A stretch of DNA of 64,000 nt from Candidatus Uabimicrobium amorphum. Its GTDB lineage: Bacteria; Planctomycetota; Uabimicrobiia; Uabimicrobiales; Uabimicrobiaceae. A program made the position numbers and the translations under genes. This document shows, piece after piece, positions 48,846 to 57,920 of this stretch (positions within the stretch are counted from its first letter, which is position 1; every line of letters begins with the position of its first letter). The stretch lies in the NCBI RefSeq assembly GCF_009002475.1, contig NZ_AP019860.1, positions 5,346,501 to 5,410,500 of the forward strand. Direction: 5' to 3'. The notes beneath the pieces are model-generated. The model ran no database searches, had not been told where the DNA came from, and worked only from the letters and a program-made list of their open reading frames with translations.

Positions 48846-48946
48846 TGTCATCCCCGTGAAAACGGGGATCCGGCAATATAAATTCAATTTTAGATTGCTG
48901 GTTTCCCGCTGGAGTTTATCCTCGTGAAGATGAGGCGGGAATGACA
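48846..48946. repeat. Palindromic intergenic repeat, 101 bp
   Basis: The ends are TGTCATCCCCG and CGGGAATGACA, imperfect inverted repeats. Inside are three stems: ATCCCCGT-GAAA-ACGGGGAT (48850-48869), CCGGCAAT/ATTGCTGG (48870-48901) and TTCCCGC/GCGGGAA enclosing TCCTCGT/ATGAGG. It has the look of a small non-autonomous mobile or REP-like element of the TGTCATTCCCGC type seen in many bacteria. Confidence 0.75.
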
Positions 48947-49015
48947 TGAGGTATTTTAGTTTTAAAGTACGCTAATTTTACTGAAAGGAATAGCAATTCT
49001 ATTTGCTAATTTTTT

Positions 49016-49792
49016 ATGAAAACAAACGTATCGTCTAAAATTCACAAAGTAATATCGATGATTCACAACGCTTTTATGAAGCCGAAAGATTCAGGGAATG
49101 CACGAAAGCAAGCCTGGATCAATACGTGGTCTGAAATAAAAACTCTAAGCCCCATTGAATTAAATGAGTTGAGTGAAGGTCTAGAAACAACTGTAGATAC
49201 GCTAACTAAACTAAACAGTAAGATTAAAATGCTTAGCATAAAAAAACAAAAAGAAATCGAAACAACAAATAGCAAAAAAGTGGAAGACGAAAATAAATGG
49301 GAAGACAATGAGTTTCTCGATAGTTCCGCTGATTTACCGGTGTTCAAGAAATCTGCACAAACTAAATGGGTGTCGGTAAAACCAATAGAAAAGCCCAAAA
49401 CGATCATGCAAACCTGTCAAGCCATTTGGGTAACCGTTACCAATAGAGCGATTTATATTGTTGACAACAAAGGCGACAAGAAGCCCGGGCCTAAAAGAGA
49501 TTTGATGATCGAAAAGCACCGCTTAGCAGTACTTCCTGCCATTTTAGATGATAAAACAGTTACGGATGTGATTACTGGCAAGCCGATTATGAACCTCTAT
49601 TTTGTAAATAAAGAAGTAAAAGAAAATTTACTGTGGCTGCTTGCGGAAAGGTCAAAAGTTAACGCCAATTTCCGTAAACTATACATTCGATTTCTACGCA
49701 AAGAGGTGATCAAAAAAGCAAAACTGTACGAGTGGGCGAAAAAATTTAGTTTACAAGCCGAAAAAATCCTCAAAGAATTGTCTTATTATTGA
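49016..49792 (+). CDS. Hypothetical protein
   Basis: A 258-residue protein I do not recognise. It is helical and highly charged, with a probable coiled coil near 55-90, a mixed middle segment around 120-165 (KWVSVKPIEKPKTIMQTCQA, then IWVTVTNRAIYIVDNKGDKK), and a basic helical C-terminus. No signal peptide or membrane helix. It stands alone and overlaps the convergent phosphatase gene by 7 bp. Confidence 0.6.
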   Translation: MKTNVSSKIHKVISMIHNAFMKPKDSGNARKQAWINTWSEIKTLSPIELNELSEGLETTVDTLTKLNSKIKMLSIKKQKEIETTNSKKVEDENKWEDNEFLDSSADLPVFKKSAQTKWVSVKPIEKPKTIMQTCQAIWVTVTNRAIYIVDNKGDKKPGPKRDLMIEKHRLAVLPAILDDKTVTDVITGKPIMNLYFVNKEVKENLLWLLAERSKVNANFRKLYIRFLRKEVIKKAKLYEWAKKFSLQAEKILKELSYY

Positions 49793-51870
49793 TCTGCGGT
49801 AATATCAAAAACAGCAATAATCGTCTCTAAGTGTTCATGCAATATTTCCATGACGGCAAATAGTTGTTTATTGAGCATCGTGAATTTTGATATATCCTTT
49901 TCATCCAATGCCTGCTGCATCTTATTCTTGAAATGATACAACACTCCCTTATAATTACCGTCCATAATTTGTTCATATGTGTGTCTGCTTAATTTGAGAT
50001 CGGCATTCATAATGTCTTCTTGAATGGTATTGCGCAAATTTTTAATCTTTTCTGCGAGAAATGTCACCATGTTCTCCACAAGATTTGATTCTTCTTCTAG
50101 AGACTTTTTTTCGCTATTTATATAATCGACATGCGCACTCAGTTCGTTAAACTCTACTTCTAGCTTTTGCAACTCTTCCTGTTGTGTTTGGATTTTTTCA
50201 TTGAGTTGTTTGTTGTCTTGGATGAGATCTTTTGGTAATTCTAGAGCTATTTCTAGTTGATCGCGAAGCATTTTCATGAGCCCCTCCGGATCATTTTCTT
50301 GCAATTCTATTTGGCGCACGAGTTTATTGTTTTTATCGTTAATTTCACTGTTTTCTTCTTGGAGCATTTGTAATTGTTGCTCTAGATCTTGTACCTTTTC
50401 CTCTAAAGCAAAGATTTGTCGGTTGGCGTCTTCATTGAAGGAATAATCGGTTGTCAACATGAAATCTTCTGACTGCTCAAAGTCTCTTTCAATAATGATA
50501 CCTGTGTCCGTATCTTCGTAGACTTGCAGCTTATTTGCTTTTATGGTAAGAACGGTGATGTCATCTTGTTTTTCGCCTCGTGTGTGTTGTGTCGCTGTTG
50601 TAAAAAGGCATTCGTTTAGTTTTTGTGCGCTGTCGTGAGCATTTTCTTTTACAAGAGCGGAAACACCTTCGACGCCCAGTTCTTCTTCATCTTGGTCCGA
50701 CGCTTCGGTGATTCCATCGGAGTATATCAATACGACATCGTTTTCCATAAGTTGGAATTCTTTTTCTTCCATCCTACCACGAAACATTTCTCCGCGAACT
50801 GTTCCCAGTACCATACCGCGTGATTGCAGTTCAAAAGGATTTTCGTTACGCGCCATGTTGTACACTAAAGGATAGGCTTGGCCAGCTCTTACGAAACGCA
50901 GAGTATTATTTCGTGTATTGAGTATACCAAGAAAAACTGCGACAAAAGCTTCTCCTTTTAAGTTGGTACATATTTCTTCATTTGCCTGGCATAAAGTATC
51001 GACTAGAGAACGATGTAACTTTATATAGATACTGAGAATTTGTTTTGCCATGGACATCACAAGGGCGGCTTCTATACCGTGTCCTGAGACATCTCCTACA
51101 ACAATACCTACTTCGTGGTCGTTTAGTTCAATAAAGTCGTAAAAATCGCCACCGATGGTTTCCATAGGTGAATACAAAACATCGAGGTCATAACCTTCAA
51201 TGGGGGGAACTTCCGATTGCATTTGCGATTGACGTTTTTTCGCTTCGTCAAGGTTGATTTCTTTTTGTTTGTAAGCTTCTTTGACCTGTTCCAGTTCTTG
51301 CATGAGTTCTTTTTGTTGCCCACCGAGTTTTTTTTCTACGACAGAGCAGTTGTGTATGGCGGTCCCCAAAAGTTGTCCAATTTGCGTTGCCGCTTCTAGA
51401 TCCACTTTAGAAAAGGGTGTAAAGTCTGCTTTTTCTGAAAAATTAATTGCACCTATGATCTTTTCCTGATTTTTGGTGCGCACAGATATGGGAACTAGCA
51501 TGCAAGATCCCGATGTGTAGCGTTGTCTACGACTGAGTTTTATAGGAAGATTATTTTTGAGGATGTACTCCGCTACATTGGTGATCAATAGGGACTTTTT
51601 CTTGATAAAAACTTGAGGAATTAAAGAGTGCTTACTGCTTATGGCTACCCTATCATCTAGATGTTCTTGCAGTCTTTTTGAACTATGTCGTTTAGACTCA
51701 AAATATTGCTCATCTGGATCGAGAAGATAAATAGAAACACGATGAGAGTGAACGATTTGTGGAATTTGTTCGATTGCAACATCTAGAATTTCATTAAAGT
51801 CAAATAAATTGAGACTATGGGCTAATTCGGCCATTTTACGATCTTTTATTAGTTCCATATAACCATACAT
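49786..51870 (-). CDS. GAF-PP2C (RsbU/SpoIIE-type) serine phosphatase with C-terminal coiled coil
   Basis: The 694-residue protein has a GAF-like sensor domain (about 24-175), a short coiled coil (178-218), and a PPM/SpoIIE phosphatase domain (about 225-445) with METIGGDFYD (237-245), VVGDVSGHGIEAAL (257-270), VVLIYSDGITEA and the end motif QDDITVLTIK, which give the metal-binding Asp residues. A long Gln/Glu-rich coiled coil and helical end follow (about 470-694). Such phosphatases dephosphorylate STAS anti-anti-sigma proteins; the STAS protein at 57921-58574 is a possible target. The start could also be the Met at residue 5. Confidence 0.88.
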   Translation of the reverse strand: MYGYMELIKDRKMAELAHSLNLFDFNEILDVAIEQIPQIVHSHRVSIYLLDPDEQYFESKRHSSKRLQEHLDDRVAISSKHSLIPQVFIKKKSLLITNVAEYILKNNLPIKLSRRQRYTSGSCMLVPISVRTKNQEKIIGAINFSEKADFTPFSKVDLEAATQIGQLLGTAIHNCSVVEKKLGGQQKELMQELEQVKEAYKQKEINLDEAKKRQSQMQSEVPPIEGYDLDVLYSPMETIGGDFYDFIELNDHEVGIVVGDVSGHGIEAALVMSMAKQILSIYIKLHRSLVDTLCQANEEICTNLKGEAFVAVFLGILNTRNNTLRFVRAGQAYPLVYNMARNENPFELQSRGMVLGTVRGEMFRGRMEEKEFQLMENDVVLIYSDGITEASDQDEEELGVEGVSALVKENAHDSAQKLNECLFTTATQHTRGEKQDDITVLTIKANKLQVYEDTDTGIIIERDFEQSEDFMLTTDYSFNEDANRQIFALEEKVQDLEQQLQMLQEENSEINDKNNKLVRQIELQENDPEGLMKMLRDQLEIALELPKDLIQDNKQLNEKIQTQQEELQKLEVEFNELSAHVDYINSEKKSLEEESNLVENMVTFLAEKIKNLRNTIQEDIMNADLKLSRHTYEQIMDGNYKGVLYHFKNKMQQALDEKDISKFTMLNKQLFAVMEILHEHLETIIAVFDITADQ

Positions 51871-52116
51871 TCCTTACAAATAAAAATCCATCCCATCTTA
51901 GATTGCGTTATCCTCAATCAATTTACGGCGTTTGATCAAAGAAACAACCTACATCATGTAAGATCTAAGTGTCTTAATTATAGCAATTTTTCGTGCTTTG
52001 TGTAGAATTTTTTGCAACGGGGCGTATTTACAGTTATTTTTGTTTTTTATAAAACACAATGTGCTAAAAAATTTTCAACTAGCACAACTATTGATACTCA
52101 ACTATAATATAAAAAA

Positions 52117-52164
52117 ATGAACTTAATCGAACTCCCACTTGGTATTGGAAAGGTAGCATTTTGA
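52117..52164 (+). CDS. Possible 15-codon leader overlapping the RNB gene
   Basis: ATG 52117 opens a frame encoding MNLIELPLGIGKVAF that stops at TGA 52162-52164, overlapping the TTG start of the exonuclease gene (TTGA). A TATAAT is present at 52103-52108. It may couple translation of the downstream gene, or be chance. Confidence 0.25.
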   Translation: MNLIELPLGIGKVAF

Positions 52165-54125
52165 ATAGTTATGTTGTTGTAGGAGTAGAACGAAGAGGTC
52201 TTTTGCTCGTAGCTATTGTCTTGAAAAATAATAGCAATGGAAAAAAAATAGAAGTTTACACCCAGGATAGAGAAAAAATCAGTATAGCTGCTAGAAAAAT
52301 ACTATGGAATTTTAACAAACAAATCGAAGCAGATAATGAAAAAAATATGCGGTTGAAGATCGCAGAGTTGATTGATGAATTTGCACAACAACAAATTGAT
52401 ATTGCTACGTTATGGGAGCTTTTAGACGAAGGACAAAGTTATAGCATCGAAAATCTTTTGGAGACGTACTTTACCGAATATTCTGATTTTGATGCAGGAT
52501 CTCTCTTTGTTTCTCTTGGACAAAATAACCTTTATTTCAAATTGAACAATGGAAAATTTGAGAAAAATTCACCGCAGAATGTCGAGTCAAATCTTCAGAG
52601 AATTCAAAATGAGAAAGCACGTAAACAACAAGAGGACATGTTTATCAAGTGGTTTATCTCTTATCATGGCAATAAAGAAGTTCCTGAAGAATTCGTTGCT
52701 CTTTTGGAGAAAGCAAAACTATATGCGCTTCATGGAGAGCTGGCAACTTCAGAAGTGAAAAAAGTGGGAAGTTTACTTGGGAAAACACCTGATGAGATGT
52801 TGTTACTTTTAGAAAACAAAGAGGTGATAAAAAAGAACATCAATCAAGTGGTATATCGCCAAGGATTACAAACAAAATTTTCTCCACAAGTTATTGCCGA
52901 AGTCGACGAAATTATTTCCCAAGAGGTGAATTGGGAAGGGCGTCGTGTGATTAGCGACATGTGGAATATTGCAATTGACGACAAGGAAACGGAAGAGGTC
53001 GATGACGCCATTTCTTACCATGAAGAAAATGGTCTATTCGTGGTTGGTGTTCACATTGCCGATGTAGAAGCAACCGTAAAAAAAGACAGCGCCTTAGACT
53101 CTATGGCGGAAGATCGTTTTGCGACTGTATATTTTCTCGACGGCAAAATACCTCTGTTTCCCATGAATTTGGTGAAAGAACGCTTAACCTTAGCAGAAAA
53201 TTCTCCCCGGGCAACTGTGTCTGGTTTTTTTTATTTTGACTACGACGGAAATTTGCAAAAAAGTAAGTTTGAGAAAACAGTTCTCAATCTGCAAAGAAGA
53301 GCGACATATGAAGATAGTCTAAAAGAACTGGGCGAGGACTATCATTTTTGCAAACTACATGAACTTGCCTTGAAAATTCGCGAACTGCGCTGTGAAAATG
53401 GTGCGATTATCACTAACTTTCCGGACTCGAATATTAATATCAGTGATGAAAATAACATCGAATTTAAACTTATCTCTGCCGCAACTCCTGCGCATACTGT
53501 CGTTTCGGAGTTTATGATTTATTTCAACCATATTCTTGCCCAAACAATGGCAAAAAAAGGTATTCCCGCTTTTTATCGCATACAATCTATCAATAGTCCT
53601 GTGGATAGTTTGGTAAAAGACAATCCGGTGTATCCCATTCAGTTGCGCCGTTGTTTAGGAGGTGCAACGCTTTCCTCGACACCTGGTAAACATGCTACCT
53701 TGGGACTTAACGCCTATACACAAGGAACTTCGCCTATTCGTCGTTATGGAGATTTACTTATCCATCGACAGTTTTTTCATTTTATGGAAACCAACAAAAT
53801 GTGCTATTCCTCCGACGATTTACGACGCAAAATAGCATCGATTGAAAAGGGGGAGAAGAAGATCAAGGTCGCGGAAAATGAGCGCTATTTATTCTGGTTT
53901 TACAAATATTTGAAGCAGCAAAAAGGCAAAATTTTTAAAGGATTTGTTTCGAAAGTTTTTGACAATAACCGCGTGTTAGTATTTTTCCCCGATTTATTTC
54001 AAGAGTTTTCTGCAAAAGTAGAACGCGAGGACTATGCGAAAGAGGGGCGTGAAGTTTCATTTCGCATTCAAGGAGCGTCTCCAAGAAAACAAAGGCTTCA
54101 TTTACAACATCTAGTTATGAAGTAG
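52161..54125 (+). CDS. RNase II/R family (RNB) exoribonuclease
   Basis: It degrades RNA from the 3' end. The RNB domain occupies about 255-570. The catalytic cluster is IAIDDKETEEVDDAIS (about 268-283), with GVHIADVEATVKKDSALD after it and the tRNA/RNA-binding TSPIRRYGDLLIHRQ block near 520-533. The N-terminal OB-like region is short, and a degenerate S1-like domain ends the protein (about 585-654). 654 residues, closer to cyanobacterial/organellar RNB proteins than to RNase R. TTG start at 52161 after GGAAAGG. Confidence 0.9.
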   Translation: MNSYVVVGVERRGLLLVAIVLKNNSNGKKIEVYTQDREKISIAARKILWNFNKQIEADNEKNMRLKIAELIDEFAQQQIDIATLWELLDEGQSYSIENLLETYFTEYSDFDAGSLFVSLGQNNLYFKLNNGKFEKNSPQNVESNLQRIQNEKARKQQEDMFIKWFISYHGNKEVPEEFVALLEKAKLYALHGELATSEVKKVGSLLGKTPDEMLLLLENKEVIKKNINQVVYRQGLQTKFSPQVIAEVDEIISQEVNWEGRRVISDMWNIAIDDKETEEVDDAISYHEENGLFVVGVHIADVEATVKKDSALDSMAEDRFATVYFLDGKIPLFPMNLVKERLTLAENSPRATVSGFFYFDYDGNLQKSKFEKTVLNLQRRATYEDSLKELGEDYHFCKLHELALKIRELRCENGAIITNFPDSNINISDENNIEFKLISAATPAHTVVSEFMIYFNHILAQTMAKKGIPAFYRIQSINSPVDSLVKDNPVYPIQLRRCLGGATLSSTPGKHATLGLNAYTQGTSPIRRYGDLLIHRQFFHFMETNKMCYSSDDLRRKIASIEKGEKKIKVAENERYLFWFYKYLKQQKGKIFKGFVSKVFDNNRVLVFFPDLFQEFSAKVEREDYAKEGREVSFRIQGASPRKQRLHLQHLVMK

Positions 54126-54134
54126 GTGTAAACG

Positions 54135-55628
54135 GTGGTTATGAGAAAAGCTTTTTATCTATTATTGTTTGTCAACCTTGTTGTGGCACTACCCAATATT
54201 TTTAGCTATCGCTCTGTCGAAGGAGTGGAAGCAAACGTGGTATTTGCCATACAAAATGCATTTACTGCGGGAGATGTATATACAAATTCAGCACAAATAC
54301 CATACGCAGTTAGTCAATATATGCCTGGATACTATATGTTGTGCAGCTGTGTATGTTCTGTTGTTGCCTGTTTTTTCGACATAGACTGTTACGCTATTTT
54401 TGTTTTGTGTCGCCTTGTCAGTACAATGGGAGTTTTTTGTATTGCCGTGTGTATTTTTCGTATTGCCAAAGATATTTTTTCTTTGGAGCGAAATTTGAGT
54501 TTGCTACTTGCAATACTTGCCATTATATTTACCAATCATCGCCATTACTTAGTAAGACCCGACGTTTATATAACGCTGTTTACTTTCCTCTCTATATACA
54601 TGTTTATGCGCTACCAAAAAGACCGCAAGGTAGTCCTTTTGATTCTGGCCGGAGCTCTCGCTGTTTTTCCTCTGTACTTCAAGCAAAATGGTCTTATTAT
54701 CGCCCCGTTGATGGGATTGTTTTTATTGGCGAATAAAAATATAAAAGGGTTGGGATTTTTTTTATGTGGCTATCTTTTTGGACATGCGATTTTGGGTGGA
54801 GTGTGTTTTTCACATATTAGCGGTGAATTCTTTTTGATGAATGTTGTTGATGGTGTTAACCAAGGATTTTCACTGAAAAGAGCTATGTTTAAAGTTTATC
54901 TCCCCTACTTGAGTCGCTTTAGTTTGGGAGTAGTTCTTACATTACTGTGTATTTTTTTAGTTTTTACCCACCGCAAGAAACACCCCAGTAATTCAAATAT
55001 CCTTTTTCTTATATACATGTGGTTTTTTATTTCCCTAATATATGGCACAAGCGCTTTGAAGATGGGTTCTGGTATTCACTATTTCAGCGATTCGATGATC
55101 TTGAGTTTGTTAATCATCGCAGGCTGTTTCCCACACCTTGACGAAATATATCGATTGCAAACAGAGAATCGACTGCTTGTAACTCTCGTATGTATTCTTT
55201 TGTCTGGAACCGCTGTTTTAGGTAGTACTTTACATATTGCGTGGTCTTTTTCTAATACAAAAGAGCTATTGACCGACTATTACCCTTACAAAAATGATAT
55301 TGTGTCTTTTATTGAGCGAGAAGTTGGGGACAATGTATATTTTATCTCGGAGTTTAAACATCTCAATTTACGCTTTCCGAAAAACTGCGCTTTTCCACAA
55401 TATGAGATTCAACAGATTAGTTATGACACCGGTCGAAAAGTTTTTGGTGTTGAGCAGTTTAAAAAAGATATTGATAGTGGAAAGATTCGCTATTTGATAG
55501 GTGAAGCTTTTTTTGGTCGTTATTTGGGAGTTGATTTGCGGGAAAAATTTACGTACTTGTGTGAACTACGTGGATACCCAAAGGCGGCGGGAAAAATTAA
55601 AATTTATATCAATAAAAATAGCCGGTAA
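54135..55628 (+). CDS. Polytopic membrane protein, GT39/ArnT-like glycosyltransferase
   Basis: The 497-residue protein has about ten to eleven membrane helices. The first loop after helix 1 reads YRSVEGVEANVVFAIQNAFT, where GT39/GT83 enzymes carry an acidic catalytic residue, and RPDVY follows helix 3-4. A soluble C-terminal part (about 390-497) lacks known motifs. It probably moves a sugar from a polyprenyl-phosphate donor outside the membrane. GTG 54135 or ATG 54141 may start it; it is 9 bp after the RNB gene. Confidence 0.6.
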   Translation: MVMRKAFYLLLFVNLVVALPNIFSYRSVEGVEANVVFAIQNAFTAGDVYTNSAQIPYAVSQYMPGYYMLCSCVCSVVACFFDIDCYAIFVLCRLVSTMGVFCIAVCIFRIAKDIFSLERNLSLLLAILAIIFTNHRHYLVRPDVYITLFTFLSIYMFMRYQKDRKVVLLILAGALAVFPLYFKQNGLIIAPLMGLFLLANKNIKGLGFFLCGYLFGHAILGGVCFSHISGEFFLMNVVDGVNQGFSLKRAMFKVYLPYLSRFSLGVVLTLLCIFLVFTHRKKHPSNSNILFLIYMWFFISLIYGTSALKMGSGIHYFSDSMILSLLIIAGCFPHLDEIYRLQTENRLLVTLVCILLSGTAVLGSTLHIAWSFSNTKELLTDYYPYKNDIVSFIEREVGDNVYFISEFKHLNLRFPKNCAFPQYEIQQISYDTGRKVFGVEQFKKDIDSGKIRYLIGEAFFGRYLGVDLREKFTYLCELRGYPKAAGKIKIYINKNSR

Positions 55629-55649
55629 ATCCTATCTTAGATAGGATTT
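55627..55649. terminator. Bidirectional terminator
   Basis: AAATCCTATC (55627-55636) and GATAGGATTT (55640-55649) form a perfect 10-bp stem with a TTA loop between two converging genes. It overlaps both stop codons. Confidence 0.75.
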
Positions 55650-56355
55650 ATTCGTCTTGCGACTCGATGCATGCACCCAGGTATTGCAAGATCTTACGAT
55701 CGAGAAATTCTTCATCTTCCCCCTCGGTAACTTCGATAATAAGTTCCTCGTCGGTAAAGCGCACGCGCCCCACGGTTTTGAGTTCTTTTTTGGCAAATAC
55801 ACCTTTTTTACGCGATTCAATCCACAAAAATTCTCGCGCACCATCTGTAGATTGTTCTGACTCTTCGAAAACAGATGTTTGACGAATTTCGACTTCCACA
55901 TCGTCGCGATCTTTTACCATTGTATAACGCAAAATATGACCGGTGAAATCCTGAGGTTGTTCCTCCACTTGCCAATCGATGGTTCCCACAAGCTTTAATG
56001 CGTCATAAAATTCTTTGGGAACTTCGCTTTGTTCTTCTTTGTTCGCACGTACGACACCACGCAGGGTATTTTTGATAACATCCTCTTCGACTTTAAGCAA
56101 TTTACGATCTGATAAGAAATCAGTGCGGAATCGTTCTTCTGTTATACGATCTACAATAAAACAATCATCACATCTTTTGCCAACAATTGCAAAATGGACG
56201 AATGCTAAAAGACCGCTGGGAAGTTTCCGAGCAAACAATATAAGAGCATTTCCCGATGATTGCCAATCAGGATTGATCCAAGCACCATGAAATTCAAAAT
56301 TACTGCTGAGTAGCTTGTGTTTCGTGTTTTTCTTTTTCTTGCGTTTCTTTGCCAT
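55648..56355 (-). CDS. Hypothetical soluble protein downstream of the kinase
   Basis: The 235-residue protein starts with a Lys-rich stretch (MAKKRKKKKNTKHK). A domain follows with the pattern GNALILFARKLPSGLLAFVH and FAIVGKRCDDCF, which recalls a family of uncharacterised proteins common in Planctomycetes and Myxobacteria. The C-terminus (VGRVRFTDEELIIEV, then an acidic helix) also fits. The start is placed at 56355; the longer frame to 56421 overlaps the kinase. It lies 8 bp after the kinase gene and is likely co-expressed and perhaps its partner or substrate. Confidence 0.65.
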   Translation of the reverse strand: MAKKRKKKKNTKHKLLSSNFEFHGAWINPDWQSSGNALILFARKLPSGLLAFVHFAIVGKRCDDCFIVDRITEERFRTDFLSDRKLLKVEEDVIKNTLRGVVRANKEEQSEVPKEFYDALKLVGTIDWQVEEQPQDFTGHILRYTMVKDRDDVEVEIRQTSVFEESEQSTDGAREFLWIESRKKGVFAKKELKTVGRVRFTDEELIIEVTEGEDEEFLDRKILQYLGACIESQDE

Positions 56356-56363
56356 TTTTTTCC

Positions 56364-57530
56364 CTACTGAAGTTGTGAAACGATGATCAGAATAACGAGA
56401 ATGCTGATAATAACAATCCAAATACCAAGGTACTCGTTTTGATTTTTACGATGTTTTCGCGCATATTTTTTTGATTTGCGCGTCCTCGAAGTCATTTTAT
56501 TGCGTGAAGTTAATTTGTTTCTTTTGGTTTTACTGAGGTCAACTATCTGTGTTTTCTTTTTACTGAGATCAACTATTTGGGTTTTCTTTTCGTTAATATT
56601 CACTATCTGTGTTTTTGATTCTTGGAATTGTGGTGTTGCGGCTGCGATAGGCTCTTCTAGAGCTCTTTTTTGTGCGAGTAAAAAACCTTCTAATTGTTTG
56701 ACCATCTCTAGGGCGGTTTGATAGCGATCTTCGCGATTTTTCTCCATTGCTTTTAAACAAATAGCTTCCAGTGCAGGGGGAATTTCACTGTTGATTTCTC
56801 GCGGAGGAATTGGCTTTTCTTGTACAATTTGAATAATGGCCGCGAAACTGTTTGTCGCAGTAATACAGCGCTCTTTCGTCAAGGCTTCGTACATGACAAC
56901 TCCGAGTGAGTATATGTCGGCTCGATGATCGATGCTTTCGCCTTTGGCTTGCTCTGGAGACATAAAGTCAGGTGTTCCAACAATTGCTCCTTCCGGAGTT
57001 AAGCGCGTGTCATCATGTGCGTTGGTCACTAGTCCAAAATCCATAAGATAGCAGCGATTTTCCTTTGCGGAAATGAGAATATTTGAGGTTTTGATGTCGC
57101 GATGTATGAGGCCTTTTTTATGAGCATAGAATACGGCATGAGCGATATTCTTGATAATGGTGGCTATTTGTTTCCAGGTAAAGTTATTGTTTTTTAGAAG
57201 TGTTTCAAAGTTAAAACCATCGACAAATTGCATCACTATATAGCCGTGTCCTTGCTCTTCTACGATATCATATATCTGAATGATATAAGGGTGGTTTAAC
57301 TGCGCGATGGCGTGAGCTTCATTGATAAGTCTTTGTTTGTTACCTTTTTGTAGGGTTTTTAAATCGACAACTTTAATGGCGACAATGCGGTTGAGTTTTA
57401 CATCAAAGCCTTTGAAAACAATTGCCATGCCCCCTTTTCCAATGAACATTTTAACTTGATAGCGGTCACCCACAGTTTTTCCTATGAAATGTGCATATCT
57501 TTCATTGGGCTTGTTTTCTTGTTGCGACAT
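56364..57530 (-). CDS. Hanks-type Ser/Thr kinase with C-terminal membrane anchor and TQIV repeats
   Basis: The kinase domain (about 24-285) has the Gly-rich loop FIGKGGMAIVFKG (29-41), Lys53, HRDIKTSN (143-150), DFG (164-166), GTPDFMSPEQ (185-194) and the conserved C-lobe. A linker carries three copies of KTQIV (ESKTQIVNI, KKTQIVDLS, KKTQIVDLS). A very basic stretch and one membrane helix at the end (about 367-386) follow. No extracellular sensor domain exists. The TQIV threonines are candidate autophosphorylation and FHA-docking sites. 388 residues. Confidence 0.95.
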   Translation of the reverse strand: MSQQENKPNERYAHFIGKTVGDRYQVKMFIGKGGMAIVFKGFDVKLNRIVAIKVVDLKTLQKGNKQRLINEAHAIAQLNHPYIIQIYDIVEEQGHGYIVMQFVDGFNFETLLKNNNFTWKQIATIIKNIAHAVFYAHKKGLIHRDIKTSNILISAKENRCYLMDFGLVTNAHDDTRLTPEGAIVGTPDFMSPEQAKGESIDHRADIYSLGVVMYEALTKERCITATNSFAAIIQIVQEKPIPPREINSEIPPALEAICLKAMEKNREDRYQTALEMVKQLEGFLLAQKRALEEPIAAATPQFQESKTQIVNINEKKTQIVDLSKKKTQIVDLSKTKRNKLTSRNKMTSRTRKSKKYARKHRKNQNEYLGIWIVIISILVILIIVSQLQ

Positions 57531-57920
57531 TTAAAAACTCCTGAGGTATTCATTCTTAATATATTCATTCCTGTTATATTCGCAAATGTTTGTATAGACA
57601 CTAAGTTTTTTGGATGGTCCAGATTTTACGCGGAGTATTATCAACTGCGTTTCTCAATTAGTAATCCTCAGGTTTTGAGAGATTTACTTATCTACAAAAA
57701 CTTATCGCGAAGGTAAATTATATAAATAACCCGTCATTGGTTTCAATAAAATAATTTATTTGCAAAATCTACTTGTTTATGCTATATAGTTTACAACAAT
57801 TAAGTCATTTCAAATGCCCAACAAATACTAGGTAACTAAAATTTAAATTTCAACACTTAGTGAAACCTAACAAAAAACAAATTTCTTGGGTCTCATTAGT
57901 TTATAATTTGTGAGATTTTC
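57531..57920. other. 390-bp intergenic region between divergent genes
   Basis: It separates the kinase (-) from the STAS gene (+). TATAAT at 57902-57907, without a convincing -35, is the likely -10 for the STAS gene. No RNA structure or gene is seen. Confidence 0.35.
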
